DNA from: F23-D06 sp045116675
Lineage (GTDB): Bacteria > Bacteroidota > Bacteroidia > Bacteroidales > WCHB1-69
Assembly: GCA_045116675.1 (NCBI GenBank)
Contig: JBGUMF010000018.1
Coordinates: forward strand, 1 to 33,763
Direction of reading: 5' to 3'
Length of the DNA: 33,763 nucleotides
Under the pieces are notes generated by a model that worked only from the letters and a program-made list of their open reading frames with translations, was not told where the DNA came from and did not search any database. Within the stretch, counting starts at the first letter, position 1; the number at the start of each line of letters is the position of its first letter. The position numbers and the translations under genes are program-made. This document shows, in pieces, positions 13,187 to 22,627 of this stretch.

Positions 13187-16012
13187 TTATTTCTGCATCG
13201 TGGTCGGGTGCATGTCGGCACGGGTGTAGATCTCCGGCTTGAAGTATTTCTTCATGAACTCGACCATCTCCTTCTTGGTGACGGAGTTGACGATGTTGTC
13301 ATATTCTGACGGGCTGATCAGCGGTTCATCCTGGTTGACCTTGCCGCTGATGAAGCTGAGCCAGAATTTGTTGGTCTGGATGTTCTTGGCGCGGGTGCTC
13401 AGCATCTGCTTCTTCACCAACTCCATGGTCTTTTTGTCAGGACCCTTGGCCTTGAAGTCATTGAGGATCTTCAGGCTGGCGTCGGCCAGTTTGTCGGTCT
13501 TCACAGGGTCGCAACCCAGAAGGATCATCAAAGTCATTTCCGGGGTCGGGAGTTTGCTGGCACTCATGTTCACCATCGGGGAATAGACATCGCCCATCTT
13601 TTCACGCACGATGCGCACGAATTGGATGTCCAGAGCCTCGCCAATCATGTCGGCGATGATGGAATTGCGATAGTTCCAGTCGATGGGGTTGGAGATGATC
13701 ATGCCCATATAGCCCTGCTCCTCGGAGCCGGCGTAAACCGTCTGTGTGGAAGCCTTGTCGGGACGCGGCTTCAGCACGCTGAGGTTGTAGTTCTCTTTCT
13801 TTTTGGGATCAGTCTTCATGGAACCGAGGTAGAGTTCCACAAACTCCTTCATCTGCTTTTCATCGTAGTTGCCCACGAAGTAGAAGGTGAAGTCGGCGGG
13901 GTTGGCGAAACGCTCCTTATAAATCTGTACGGCGCGCTCGAAATTCGCTTGGTTGAGGTAACTCTCATCCATGGAATAGGGCAGCTTCATGTAGGGATCG
14001 TGGTTGTTTGCCGCATCGATAAACTGGCCTAAATATTTGTACATCGGCATGGCGTCCATCATCTTGATGCCTTCCCGAGATTCGTCCATTACCAGTTGGA
14101 ATGCGTTCTCGTCGATGCGCGGGTTGGTAAAGAAGGCGTTGAGATACTGGAAGAAGAACTCCAGGTCTTTCGGGGAGGATGAGCCGCTGAAACTTTCACT
14201 CAGCAGGTTGATGTCCGGAGTCACACCGGCGTTTTTACCTTTCATCTTCTTCATCAAAGAGTTGTAATCCAGACCGGCGATACCGCCACGGTCGATGATT
14301 TCGGCGGCGAAGTCGGCGGAGGCCAGATCTTTCACATCATAAAGCGATTTGCCGCCCTTGCTGGAAGCAGAAAACAGGATTTCATCGTTCTTATAGTCGG
14401 TCTTTTTCAGATAAACCGTGATGCCGTTGGAAAGGGTCCATTTTTCGGCACCCACAGCGCCGATTTTCTCCACGTTGGTGATTTTACCGGGGTTAAGGGT
14501 TTCTTTTTCAAGGATTTCCTGGTCCTTGTAGGTGTCCACGTAGGGAGTGACATTGGCTAACGATTTGTCGTTCAAGATGGAAAGGATTTCCTCTTTGGAA
14601 GGCACCTTCACTCCCTCTTTGTCGGGGGCGGTGACGATGGCCACCATATTGTCTTCGGTAACCCAATTCTTGGCTAACGCGTTGATTTCCTCCAATGTGA
14701 TGCCTTCGATCAGTTTTTTGGCGTAGGTGTTCTCACGTTTGGCACCCGGGATGGGATCCTGACGCAGGAAGTTGTTGATGTATTGGGAGGCGAAACGGGC
14801 GGATTCGGTTTTGTCAACCTCCTTGGCAGCCTTGTCGTAGCTTTCCAACAGATCCTCTTTGGCGCGGTCAAGTTCGGTTTGCAGGAAACCGTATTTCAGC
14901 ACGCGATAGTCTTCTTGCAAGAGCACGCGAAGAGCATCAGGAATGTGGTTTTCCTTGGCCATGGCTTGTGCTGCATAGGCATCCGTGTTTCCGATGAAGT
15001 CGCCATAGCCTGCACCTGCGTGTAAAAACGGGCACTTCGCGTCTTGAGTCATCTCTTCCAGACGGGCGTCAAACATGGTGTTGTAAAGATCAATGCAGAG
15101 CTGCTGACGGAAGTCGCCGATGGTCTTCATCGGGGTGTGTTGATGCTTGCGGATGAGCATCACCGAGTTGCCAGTGGCTTCTTTGTCGGTGCAGACGGCC
15201 ACGAGCGGCTCCTTGTTGGCACCGATGCCGTAAATCTCTTTCTTGCGCGGGTTCTCTTTGGCGGGGATGTTGCCGAACATCGTCTTGATTTTCGCCTCCA
15301 CTTCGGCCACATTGATGTCACCCACCACGATGACGGCTTGCAGATCCGGACGATACCAATCTTTGTAGAAATCTTTAATCACTTGGTAATCGAATGTTTG
15401 CAAGATATCCAGTTTGCCGATGGGCATACGGTCGGCGTAACGGGAATCCTTCATCAGGACAGGCCAGTACTCCTTGCGCATACGGTCGTCGGCACCGAGG
15501 CCGAGACGGTATTCTTCGATGATGACACCGCGTTCCTCGTCAATCTCCTTGTTGTCGTAGAGCAGACCAGCGGCCCAGCCTCTCAGGATCTTGAGGCCGA
15601 GGTCGATGTTGCCGGGATCGTCCGTTGGCATGGGAATCATATAGACGGTCTCGTCGAAGCTGGTGTAGGCGTTGAGGTCGGCGCCGAACACCACGCCCTT
15701 GCTGCGCAGGTGATCCACCACGCTGTTGCTTGGGAAACCTTCAATACCATTGAAAGCCATGTGCTCAGTAAAGTGGGCCAAGCCCTGCTGGTTGTCGTTC
15801 TCCTGGTTGGAGCCGGCGTTCACCGCGAGACGGAACTCCACACGGTTCTTCGGATAGGTGTTGCGGCGGATGTAGTAGGTCATGCCGTTGTCCAACTTTC
15901 CGATGGTGACGTTCACGTCATTCGGAATCGTTTTGTTCAAATCCAAATCCTGCCCCCAGGCCATGCCAATGAAGGTGAAAATGGAGATAATTGCAAAAAA
16001 CAGTTTTTTCAT
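13187..16012 (-). CDS. Secreted M16-family zinc metallopeptidase (pitrilysin-like)
   Basis: 941 aa with an N-terminal signal peptide (about 1-20, ending AWG before QDLDL). The first M16 domain holds the inverted zinc motif H80-FTE83-H84, with the distal glutamate E160 in DEERGVIIEEYR. A second, catalytically inactive M16-like half follows (about 525-930), which is the normal two-repeat, clam-shell plan of 900-950 aa pitrilysin-type enzymes. It should degrade peptides in the periplasm or outer envelope. It starts 26 nt after gldG ends and may be cotranscribed with gldF-gldG, although no functional link to gliding is established. A 101-nt gap with the palindrome separates it from ahcY. Confidence 0.92.
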   Translation of the reverse strand: MKKLFFAIISIFTFIGMAWGQDLDLNKTIPNDVNVTIGKLDNGMTYYIRRNTYPKNRVEFRLAVNAGSNQENDNQQGLAHFTEHMAFNGIEGFPSNSVVDHLRSKGVVFGADLNAYTSFDETVYMIPMPTDDPGNIDLGLKILRGWAAGLLYDNKEIDEERGVIIEEYRLGLGADDRMRKEYWPVLMKDSRYADRMPIGKLDILQTFDYQVIKDFYKDWYRPDLQAVIVVGDINVAEVEAKIKTMFGNIPAKENPRKKEIYGIGANKEPLVAVCTDKEATGNSVMLIRKHQHTPMKTIGDFRQQLCIDLYNTMFDARLEEMTQDAKCPFLHAGAGYGDFIGNTDAYAAQAMAKENHIPDALRVLLQEDYRVLKYGFLQTELDRAKEDLLESYDKAAKEVDKTESARFASQYINNFLRQDPIPGAKRENTYAKKLIEGITLEEINALAKNWVTEDNMVAIVTAPDKEGVKVPSKEEILSILNDKSLANVTPYVDTYKDQEILEKETLNPGKITNVEKIGAVGAEKWTLSNGITVYLKKTDYKNDEILFSASSKGGKSLYDVKDLASADFAAEIIDRGGIAGLDYNSLMKKMKGKNAGVTPDINLLSESFSGSSSPKDLEFFFQYLNAFFTNPRIDENAFQLVMDESREGIKMMDAMPMYKYLGQFIDAANNHDPYMKLPYSMDESYLNQANFERAVQIYKERFANPADFTFYFVGNYDEKQMKEFVELYLGSMKTDPKKKENYNLSVLKPRPDKASTQTVYAGSEEQGYMGMIISNPIDWNYRNSIIADMIGEALDIQFVRIVREKMGDVYSPMVNMSASKLPTPEMTLMILLGCDPVKTDKLADASLKILNDFKAKGPDKKTMELVKKQMLSTRAKNIQTNKFWLSFISGKVNQDEPLISPSEYDNIVNSVTKKEMVEFMKKYFKPEIYTRADMHPTTMQK

Positions 16013-16038
16013 AATTAAAATTTATTTGATGGATAAAA

Positions 16039-17865
16039 TTATTGTCGTTTTGAAGATATTGGGGTATTGGCGGTCGCTTGTGTACTGCGGCTGTATTTGA
16101 TTTTGCGGGTCAGGATGAGCACCACGCCTAAGATGGAGATGAGCAGCAACGGGATGACAATGTTGAGTGTGGCGATCAGCGTCTTGCGGTTGCGGATCTT
16201 GTCGGGAGCCAACGCTCCGATTTTGAAGTTTTTGGCCCGCAGTTGCAGCAGGTCGTCATCTGCGCACAGGTAGTTCACGCAGTTGACGATGAACTGTGTG
16301 TTGTCGAACATGGTGCGGGTGTAAATGTCGTAACCGGCAGGGTAGGGCTGGTTGCGTTTTTTGTCGAAGGGGTTGCGGATAATGTCGCCGTCCGCCACGA
16401 AAATCTGGCGTGTGGGCACGCTCTTGGCCCGGTAGTCCAGCTCCTTGAGGGTGTCGAACTCCACGGGCAGGATGCCTTTGAATGCGGATTCAAACTCGCC
16501 CTCGACCAAGACGGCCATCGGCAGGTTTCGGAAGGCGAACTCCTGGATGTTGGGCTTGGCCACCCCCACTTTCAAGGTTACAATGGAGGGCGTGGGCACC
16601 AGCTTGGAACGTTCTGAAGAGGTCATCAATACCGTCTTCTGCAGGTCGGCATTTTTGCCTACAAGGTCAATGCTGCCGGCAAAGTCGGATTTTATCTCCT
16701 TGATATTACGTACAATGGGATGGTCGCTGAAGTTGACGACATCCAGACTGTACGGGAAAGCCATGAACTTGAACTGCGGCTGGTCGCCAATCACGCCCAC
16801 CTGCTGTGGGATGGGCAGGCAGCTCAAGTCCTGGATCAGGTTGGGGTTGATACGAACCCCGTAGGTGAAGAACAGGTCATTGATGTACAGGGCGCGTGGC
16901 GTGGCGAAAAATTCGGGTGTGGACTGCAGGCTGTCTAACGAGGCCGTGGTGTTGTCGATGAGCCACAGCACCTTGCCACCGCGCATGATGAACTGGTCAA
17001 TGATGTATTTGTCGTATTCGTTGAAGGGTTTTGTCGGTTGCGCTACAATGAGCACATCGTAGCGGTTGTCGCCCAGATTCAGGGTTTGGGTGGCGGAATC
17101 CGCCACGCTGATATGGCGCAGGGCGTTGATCTTGCCGTCCAGTATGATGCGGCTGGTGTTGTAGAAACGCTGCAGCTGCATGGCTGTCCAGCAGGTGCTC
17201 CAGAAGTCCAGCTCGCCGTGGCCGTCCAGAAAGGCGACCGTCGGTTTCTCGGTTTTCATCAGCCGGCGGATGGGCGACACCAGGTTGTATTCCAGCTCTT
17301 CGATGGAGTATTGCAACCAATCGGCCCCCGACGGGTCGGCCACCACCAACTTGGCGGGATACTCATGGTCACGGTAGGAGACGATAGCCCCCGGGATGAC
17401 CATGTGTGTGGAGAAACCGTTGGCATCTTCGCGGCTGATGGGGATGGGGTCCAGTCCTTTTTTTACAAATTCCCCCAAAATGCCGTTCACCTCATCGTTG
17501 GTTTTCCCCTCCAACGGATCAATGAACTCAAAATAGACTTTCTTCGAATAACTGCGGAAATCCTGCAGCATCTGCTCCACCTGCTTGGCAAACAGCTGGT
17601 AGTCGGCGGGCTGGTCTTTGCCTTTGAGGTAGACGCGGATGTAGATGCGGTCTTCCAGGTTCTCCAGCATCTCGATGGTGCTTTTTGACAAGGAGTGCCG
17701 TTTGTCTTTGGTCAGGTCGATGCGGAAGAAAAGGAACGAGGACAGGATGTTGACGGCCAACACGACAAGAAGGGCCACAAAAAGGCCGAGAAGCGTGTTC
17801 CGTTTAAACTGTCTGCTTCCGTCAGCGTATTGTTTGGTATTGCTTTTTTTGCCGAATAACTTCAT
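16039..17865 (-). CDS. gldG: Gliding-motility ABC transporter auxiliary protein GldG
   Basis: 608 aa. A cytoplasmic N-terminus is followed by a transmembrane helix (about 24-47, LLGLFVALLVVLAVNILSSF), a large extracytoplasmic GldG-type ABC auxiliary domain (PF09822-like), and a C-terminal transmembrane helix (about 565-588) with a short basic tail. The GldG hallmarks DLTKDKRHSLS (50-60) and FLDGHGE are present. In Flavobacterium GldA, GldF and GldG form an ABC transporter needed for gliding. Here gldF lies 18 nt upstream, so the pair is cotranscribed, but no gldA ATPase is in the window. In nonmotile Bacteroidota the same pair persists with an undefined transport role. Confidence 0.9.
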   Translation of the reverse strand: MKLFGKKSNTKQYADGSRQFKRNTLLGLFVALLVVLAVNILSSFLFFRIDLTKDKRHSLSKSTIEMLENLEDRIYIRVYLKGKDQPADYQLFAKQVEQMLQDFRSYSKKVYFEFIDPLEGKTNDEVNGILGEFVKKGLDPIPISREDANGFSTHMVIPGAIVSYRDHEYPAKLVVADPSGADWLQYSIEELEYNLVSPIRRLMKTEKPTVAFLDGHGELDFWSTCWTAMQLQRFYNTSRIILDGKINALRHISVADSATQTLNLGDNRYDVLIVAQPTKPFNEYDKYIIDQFIMRGGKVLWLIDNTTASLDSLQSTPEFFATPRALYINDLFFTYGVRINPNLIQDLSCLPIPQQVGVIGDQPQFKFMAFPYSLDVVNFSDHPIVRNIKEIKSDFAGSIDLVGKNADLQKTVLMTSSERSKLVPTPSIVTLKVGVAKPNIQEFAFRNLPMAVLVEGEFESAFKGILPVEFDTLKELDYRAKSVPTRQIFVADGDIIRNPFDKKRNQPYPAGYDIYTRTMFDNTQFIVNCVNYLCADDDLLQLRAKNFKIGALAPDKIRNRKTLIATLNIVIPLLLISILGVVLILTRKIKYSRSTQATANTPISSKRQ

Positions 17866-17883
17866 AGTCTGCGTCTCTAAAGG

Positions 17884-18615
17884 TTACCATTTGCGTTTCA
17901 GAAGTACGATTCTCGTGCCGAAGAGGAATAGGAAGATGACACTGCAGAAGTAGATGATGTCGCGGGAGTCAATGACACCCTTGCTGATGGAGGCGTAGTG
18001 GTGTTCAATGCCTAATGTCTTGATGTAGTAGCCGAAAGCCCCGAGCGATTCAAACGAGTAGATAAAAGCGAACCCGAACGAGAGGATGAAGCATAAAGGG
18101 GCGGCGATGATGAAGGCCACAATCTGGTTGTTGGTCAGGGAGGAGGCAAACAGGCCGATGGAAATGAAGGAGGCCCCTAAGAAGATCAGTCCGAGATAAG
18201 AACCCCACGTACTGCCCATGTCGATGTTGCCCACAGGGTTCCCTAAGAAATAGATGGAAATCACATACACCAATGTGGGGATCAGTGCGATAATCAGCAA
18301 TGTCAGGCAGGAGAGGAACTTGGCCCCGATGATCTGCATGTCGGTCAGGGGCTTGGTGAGCAGCAGGTCCATGGTGCCGGTGCGCTTCTCTTCCGCGAAC
18401 GACCGCATGGTGATGGCCGGAACGAGGAACAGGAAGAGAAACTGGGAGAGACTGAACAGCCCCTGCAAGTCGGCCAGCCCTGCTTCCATGATGTTGTCAA
18501 TGTTCGGGAACACCCAAAGGAACAATCCCGAAATAATCAGGAAAACCCCAATGAAGATGTAGCCTATAATCGAACTCAAAAACGACTTTATCTCCTTGAT
18601 ATATAAGCTAAACAT
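17884..18615 (-). CDS. gldF: ABC transporter permease GldF
   Basis: A 243-aa ABC-2 type permease with about six predicted transmembrane helices, starting near residues 13-35 (SSIIGYIFIGVFLIISGLFL) and ending at about 222-237. The cytoplasmic loop MRSFAEEKRTGTMDLLLTKPLT (70-91) is the conserved signature of this permease family that couples to the ATPase. Its partner gldG follows 18 nt later. A Bacteroidota -7 box 20 nt upstream marks an independent transcription unit from dcp. The ATPase subunit GldA must be encoded elsewhere. Confidence 0.9.
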   Translation of the reverse strand: MFSLYIKEIKSFLSSIIGYIFIGVFLIISGLFLWVFPNIDNIMEAGLADLQGLFSLSQFLFLFLVPAITMRSFAEEKRTGTMDLLLTKPLTDMQIIGAKFLSCLTLLIIALIPTLVYVISIYFLGNPVGNIDMGSTWGSYLGLIFLGASFISIGLFASSLTNNQIVAFIIAAPLCFILSFGFAFIYSFESLGAFGYYIKTLGIEHHYASISKGVIDSRDIIYFCSVIFLFLFGTRIVLLKRKW

Positions 18616-18635
18616 AGTTTATGTCATTAAGGCGG

Positions 18636-18643
18636 CAAAGATA
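18636..18643 (-). promoter_or_regulatory. Bacteroidota -7 box for gldF-gldG
   Basis: Minus strand TATCTTTG, exact TAnnTTTG match, 20 nt before the gldF ATG and within the 77-nt gap after dcp. A weak GC stem with a T-run just after the dcp stop may end the upstream operon, but I do not call it. Confidence 0.55.
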
Positions 18644-18692
18644 CAAATAAAGTGCGAATGCACGGTTTGCAAAAACGGTGTTTCCGCCGCTT

Positions 18693-20807
18693 TTATTTCA
18701 ATCCGTCGCGTGACAGCAGGGCTTTGACCTCTGGTTTGCGTCCGCGGAAGCGGATGAACATTTCCATTGCGTCCTCCGACCCTCCTTTCGAGAGGATAGT
18801 CTCCACATAGCGGTTGGCGGTTTCGCGGTCCATCACGCCGTTCTCCTGGAATACGGAGAAGGCATCGGCTTCGAGCATTTCCGCCCATTTATATCCATAA
18901 TAACCAGCAGCATAGCCCCCGGCGAAGATGTGGCTGAAGGAGGTGCTCATGCACGCTTGCGGCACGGTGGGCATCACATCCAGCGGCTTGAATACCGACA
19001 GCTCTTTGGCCTGGATGTCCTTCATGTCACGGGCTGGCGTGGTGTGGTACATCATGTCCAAATAACCGAAGGAGAGCTGACGCAAACAGCTGTAGCCCGC
19101 CAGATATTGGCGCATTTTCTTGAGACGCTCGATGTATTCCTCCGGAATCGCCTCACCGGTCTTGTAGTGGAAAGCGAATGTCTGCAGGAATTCCGGCTCC
19201 GTGGCCCAGTTCTCGTTCAGCTGGGAGGGCAGCTCCACAAAGTCGCGGGGACTGTTCGTTCCGGAAATGGAGGCGTACGGCACCTCCGACAGCATCCCGT
19301 TCAGCGCATGGCCGAACTCGTGGAGGAATGTGGTGACTTCGCTGAAGGAGAGCAGCGAGGGTTGTCCGTCTGAAGCGGGGGTGAAGTTCATCACCAGACT
19401 TACTAACGGGCGAACATCTGTCCCGTCGGCATCGTAATACTGCTCACGGAAGTTGGTCATCCAGGCTCCGCTCCGCTTGGTGGCTCTCGGATGGAAATCC
19501 AGATAGAGCACGGCCATGAACTGGTCGTCCCGATATACATAGTAGGCCGTCACATCGGGATGATACACATCCACATCTAAGGCGGGTTCAAAGCGCAGGC
19601 CGTATAATGTGCCAGCCAGCTCGAAGACACCCTTGATGACACTCTCCAGCGGGAAATAGGGCTTCAGTATCTCCGTGTTCAGATCGTAGAGCTCATTTTT
19701 CTGTTTCTCGGAATAATAGGCGAAATCCCAGCGTTGCAGGTCGCCCTTTAGTCCGTTATCGTGGGCGAATTTGGTGAGGGATTGCATTTCTTGTTTGGCA
19801 ACGGGCATAGCGGCATTCCGCAACTGGTCAAGCAGGTTATAGACCTGTTTGCTGTCTTTCGCCATCCGGTTGTGCAGGGCGTATTCGGCATAGTTCGGAT
19901 ACCCTAACAGCGAAGCGATTTTTTCCCGGCACATCAGAATCTTCCGGATGACGGAGCAGTTGTCGTATTCACCGCCGAAGGCCTTGTCGCAGGAGTGCAG
20001 GTACATCTCCTTGCGTAGCTCGCGGTTGTCGGCATACGTCAGGATGGCGTTCACACTGGGGTGCGACAGGTCGAAGATGTAGCCTTCAACTCCTTTGTCC
20101 TTGGCACGTTGCGCTGCGATGGCCAGTTCGTTGTCCGGCAGCCCGGCCAAATCTTTTTTGTCCTTGATATGCATCTGGTAGCTGTTGGTGGCTGCCAGAG
20201 CGTTCTGCCCGAACAATAGCGTGAGGTTGCTCAACTCCATGGACAAGTCGTTGAACAGCTTTTTGTAGTTGTCATCGAGATTGGCACCATTGTCGAGGAA
20301 GGCGTCATATGTTTTTTTCAGCAGCATCTTGTCTGCTCCCTCTAACCTTTTGTATTCGTGCTCATACACATATTTCACCCGATGGAACAGGGCGGTGTCC
20401 AGATAGATGCTGTTCGAATATTCGGTGAGCATGGGCTGCACCTGGGTGGCGATGTCCTGCATCTCCGGCGTGGCATCACACTCCAGCAGGTTGAAGAAAA
20501 TGCCCGAAGCGCGGGTGACCAGCTCGCCGGCACGGTCCAACGCCACAATGGTGTTCTGGAACGTCGCCTCCTTGTTCTGTTTGATGGAGTTGATGTCCTC
20601 ATTGGCCTTTTGGATGGCAGCCCTGAAGGCCGGCACATAATGCTCCGGCTTGATGAGCTTGAAAGGCGGTGTCTGATGGGGCGTGTCCCATTTTTCCAAT
20701 AAAGGATTCCTTGTGTTGCCGTATGGCGGCGCGGTCTTCAACTTGATCTGGGCTTGAGTCGTCATAATGATGAGAATAAGAAAAAGGGTTGGAATGGTTC
20801 TTTTCAT
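18693..20807 (-). CDS. dcp: M3-family zinc peptidase, peptidyl-dipeptidase Dcp type
   Basis: 704 aa, the usual length of Dcp. A short signal-like N-terminus (1-20, ending TTQAQ) suggests export, in contrast to the cytosolic enterobacterial enzyme. The zinc site is H496-E497-FG-H500 in FLHEFGHALNGML, with the third ligand E525 in SPRDFVELPSQLNENW. The substrate-binding tail includes FSHIFAGGYAAGYYGYKWAE. The family removes C-terminal dipeptides or cleaves short peptides. Its ATG overlaps the ispF stop by 4 nt (20804-20807), so translation is coupled to the porU-porV-ispF operon. It could help recycle peptides released by T9SS proteases (inference). Confidence 0.92.
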   Translation of the reverse strand: MKRTIPTLFLILIIMTTQAQIKLKTAPPYGNTRNPLLEKWDTPHQTPPFKLIKPEHYVPAFRAAIQKANEDINSIKQNKEATFQNTIVALDRAGELVTRASGIFFNLLECDATPEMQDIATQVQPMLTEYSNSIYLDTALFHRVKYVYEHEYKRLEGADKMLLKKTYDAFLDNGANLDDNYKKLFNDLSMELSNLTLLFGQNALAATNSYQMHIKDKKDLAGLPDNELAIAAQRAKDKGVEGYIFDLSHPSVNAILTYADNRELRKEMYLHSCDKAFGGEYDNCSVIRKILMCREKIASLLGYPNYAEYALHNRMAKDSKQVYNLLDQLRNAAMPVAKQEMQSLTKFAHDNGLKGDLQRWDFAYYSEKQKNELYDLNTEILKPYFPLESVIKGVFELAGTLYGLRFEPALDVDVYHPDVTAYYVYRDDQFMAVLYLDFHPRATKRSGAWMTNFREQYYDADGTDVRPLVSLVMNFTPASDGQPSLLSFSEVTTFLHEFGHALNGMLSEVPYASISGTNSPRDFVELPSQLNENWATEPEFLQTFAFHYKTGEAIPEEYIERLKKMRQYLAGYSCLRQLSFGYLDMMYHTTPARDMKDIQAKELSVFKPLDVMPTVPQACMSTSFSHIFAGGYAAGYYGYKWAEMLEADAFSVFQENGVMDRETANRYVETILSKGGSEDAMEMFIRFRGRKPEVKALLSRDGLK

Positions 20808-21286
20808 ACGGATTGGATTATAGTGACAACGGCGGTGGCGGCAATACCTTCCCCTCTTCCAATGAAGCCCATCTTCTCGTTGGTCTTGGCTTTGATGGAC
20901 AAACGGGACGGGTCGAGGTGCAGAAGTTGGGCCAAGGTTTGCGTCATGGCGTCGATGTGGGGTTTCATTTTCGGCTGTTCCAAGATCAGCGTGCAGTCGG
21001 CGTTGTTAACCTGCCAATGGTCTTGGTGCAAGAGTTCTACAACCTTGGATAACAAAATCTTGCTGTCGATGTTTTCGTAGTTTGGGTCGTGGTCGGGGAA
21101 GTGTGTGCCAATATCTTTCAGGGCGGCGGCCCCGAGCAGGGCGTCGCAGAGGGCGTGAATCAGCACGTCGCCGTCCGAGTGGGCCGCAAGTCCCTGCTCG
21201 AAAGGAACGCGAATGCCCCCGAGGACAAGTGGCCTGTCGGGGGCAAAGCGATGGGAATCATATCCGAAACCGATGCGGAAATCCAT
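20804..21286 (-). CDS. ispF: 2-C-methyl-D-erythritol 2,4-cyclodiphosphate synthase
   Basis: A 160-aa homotrimeric enzyme of the non-mevalonate isoprenoid pathway, converting CDP-methylerythritol 2-phosphate to the cyclodiphosphate. Metal ligands are D10 and H12 in GYDSHRF and H44 in VLIHALCDAL; HSDGD (36-40) is the substrate loop; the C-terminal KAKTNEKMGFIGRGEGI is the CDP-binding segment. Length is canonical. It begins 4 nt after the porV stop and overlaps dcp. The porU-porV-ispF order is also known from Porphyromonas gingivalis, so this is a conserved arrangement rather than an accident. Confidence 0.97.
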   Translation of the reverse strand: MDFRIGFGYDSHRFAPDRPLVLGGIRVPFEQGLAAHSDGDVLIHALCDALLGAAALKDIGTHFPDHDPNYENIDSKILLSKVVELLHQDHWQVNNADCTLILEQPKMKPHIDAMTQTLAQLLHLDPSRLSIKAKTNEKMGFIGRGEGIAATAVVTIIQSV

Positions 21287-21290
21287 GGCT

Positions 21291-22556
21291 CTATTTCAAT
21301 CTGCCTTGTGTCTTGATGGCATCCCGGTTGAAGGAGACGAAGTCAAACGACAGGGTGAAACGCAACGTGTTGGCCAAGGGATGGTTCTGTCCGTTGGTGG
21401 TGAACAGGTAGGCCACATCGATGTTGAAGATGTTGTATTTGATACCGGCACCCACCGTCATGAATTGGCGTGCGCCCTTATAGCCGTTCTCGTGGAAATA
21501 ACCGAGTCGCACAAAGAAGAGGTCCCGGTAGCTGTATTCGAGGCCTAACGCCCAGTTGATCTCGGCCATCTCCTCGCCGAAAGTGCCAGCCTTGTATCCG
21601 ATGCCCGGAGCGTCGTAGAAGGATTGGATGATGCCCTGCGGTACGGAAACATCGGGATCCTTGCCGTAGGCAATAATCGGCTTGTTGGTTTCCGGATTGT
21701 ACAGGATGCGTCCGTTGATGGAGTCTCTGGCATACACCGGGTTGGTCGGGACCAGCAGCTTGTTGATTTCGCCGTTGATGGTCAGCTTGTTGTATTCGTC
21801 GAAGCCGAGCTCATAACCGACACCGATCTTGAGGTTCGTCGGCAGGAAGTCACGACGCAGGGTTCCGGAAGAATAGGACATCTTGTTACCGATGTTGGAA
21901 ATGGACAAGCCGGCACGCAGTGTGCTGCTGTGGAGGCGCTTGGCTTTCAAACTTTGCTCATAGAACAATGCGATGTCGGCAGCACCGGCCAAACCGGGCT
22001 TGGTCTCCTCACCCGACACGAACTGGTTGGCTGTGAGGTTGGAATATATGAACCGCGGGGTGACGGCAATGGACAACTGGTCAATCAGCTTGCGGGAATA
22101 GGCGAAATCCAAGGAGAACTCGTTCGGGTTTTGGTCACTCATCTTATTACCCTGATCATCTGTAAACTCAATATCACCCAAAGAGAAATAGCGGAGCGAC
22201 ATGGAGATAGCGTCCATCTCGGTGATTTTCCAATAGGCACTCAAATAGGCTAAGTTGATGTCGTTCACCAGATTGTGGAGCCAGGGACTGTAGGAGACGC
22301 TGATACCGAAGGTGTTCGGGCTGAACACGTATTTGGCAGCGTTGTAGGCTTGGGAGTTGACGTCCGCGGAGGTGGCGCATCCGATGTCTCCCATGGCACC
22401 GGCGCGGGAGTCGGGCGCGATGAGCAGGAACGGCACGGCGGTGGTGATGGTGTTCAACTCTTTGCCGCCCAGTTGGCCCGGATTGATTTGAGAATAAGCG
22501 GTTTGATAACTGAAGAATAACGCCAGAAGCGCAAGGATAGTTGTGGTCTTTTTCAT
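21291..22556 (-). CDS. porV: T9SS outer-membrane protein PorV (LptO)
   Basis: 421 aa with a signal peptide (about 1-22, AYS before QINPGQLGG) and a FadL-like beta-barrel body. The mature start followed by TAVPFLLIAPDSRAGAMGD (39-57) is the PorV signature. The protein ends in an aromatic-rich strand LRFTLSFDFVSFNRDAI near the C-terminus. In the T9SS, PorV shuttles CTD cargo from the SprA translocon to the attachment complex with PorU. The gene lies 71 nt after porU on the same strand with no promoter motif between, and 4 nt before ispF. Confidence 0.95.
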   Translation of the reverse strand: MKKTTTILALLALFFSYQTAYSQINPGQLGGKELNTITTAVPFLLIAPDSRAGAMGDIGCATSADVNSQAYNAAKYVFSPNTFGISVSYSPWLHNLVNDINLAYLSAYWKITEMDAISMSLRYFSLGDIEFTDDQGNKMSDQNPNEFSLDFAYSRKLIDQLSIAVTPRFIYSNLTANQFVSGEETKPGLAGAADIALFYEQSLKAKRLHSSTLRAGLSISNIGNKMSYSSGTLRRDFLPTNLKIGVGYELGFDEYNKLTINGEINKLLVPTNPVYARDSINGRILYNPETNKPIIAYGKDPDVSVPQGIIQSFYDAPGIGYKAGTFGEEMAEINWALGLEYSYRDLFFVRLGYFHENGYKGARQFMTVGAGIKYNIFNIDVAYLFTTNGQNHPLANTLRFTLSFDFVSFNRDAIKTQGRLK

Positions 22557-22627
22557 ATTTTAATGATGTTGTTACGTTTTATTTTGAATAGAACAAAAGG
22601 GGATAACGCGACTATTTCAATTTTATT

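Noticed and set aside
15044..16018. A 324-codon plus-strand open frame opposite the M16 peptidase
   Set aside because: Shadow frame; the minus-strand peptidase has signal peptide and zinc motif.
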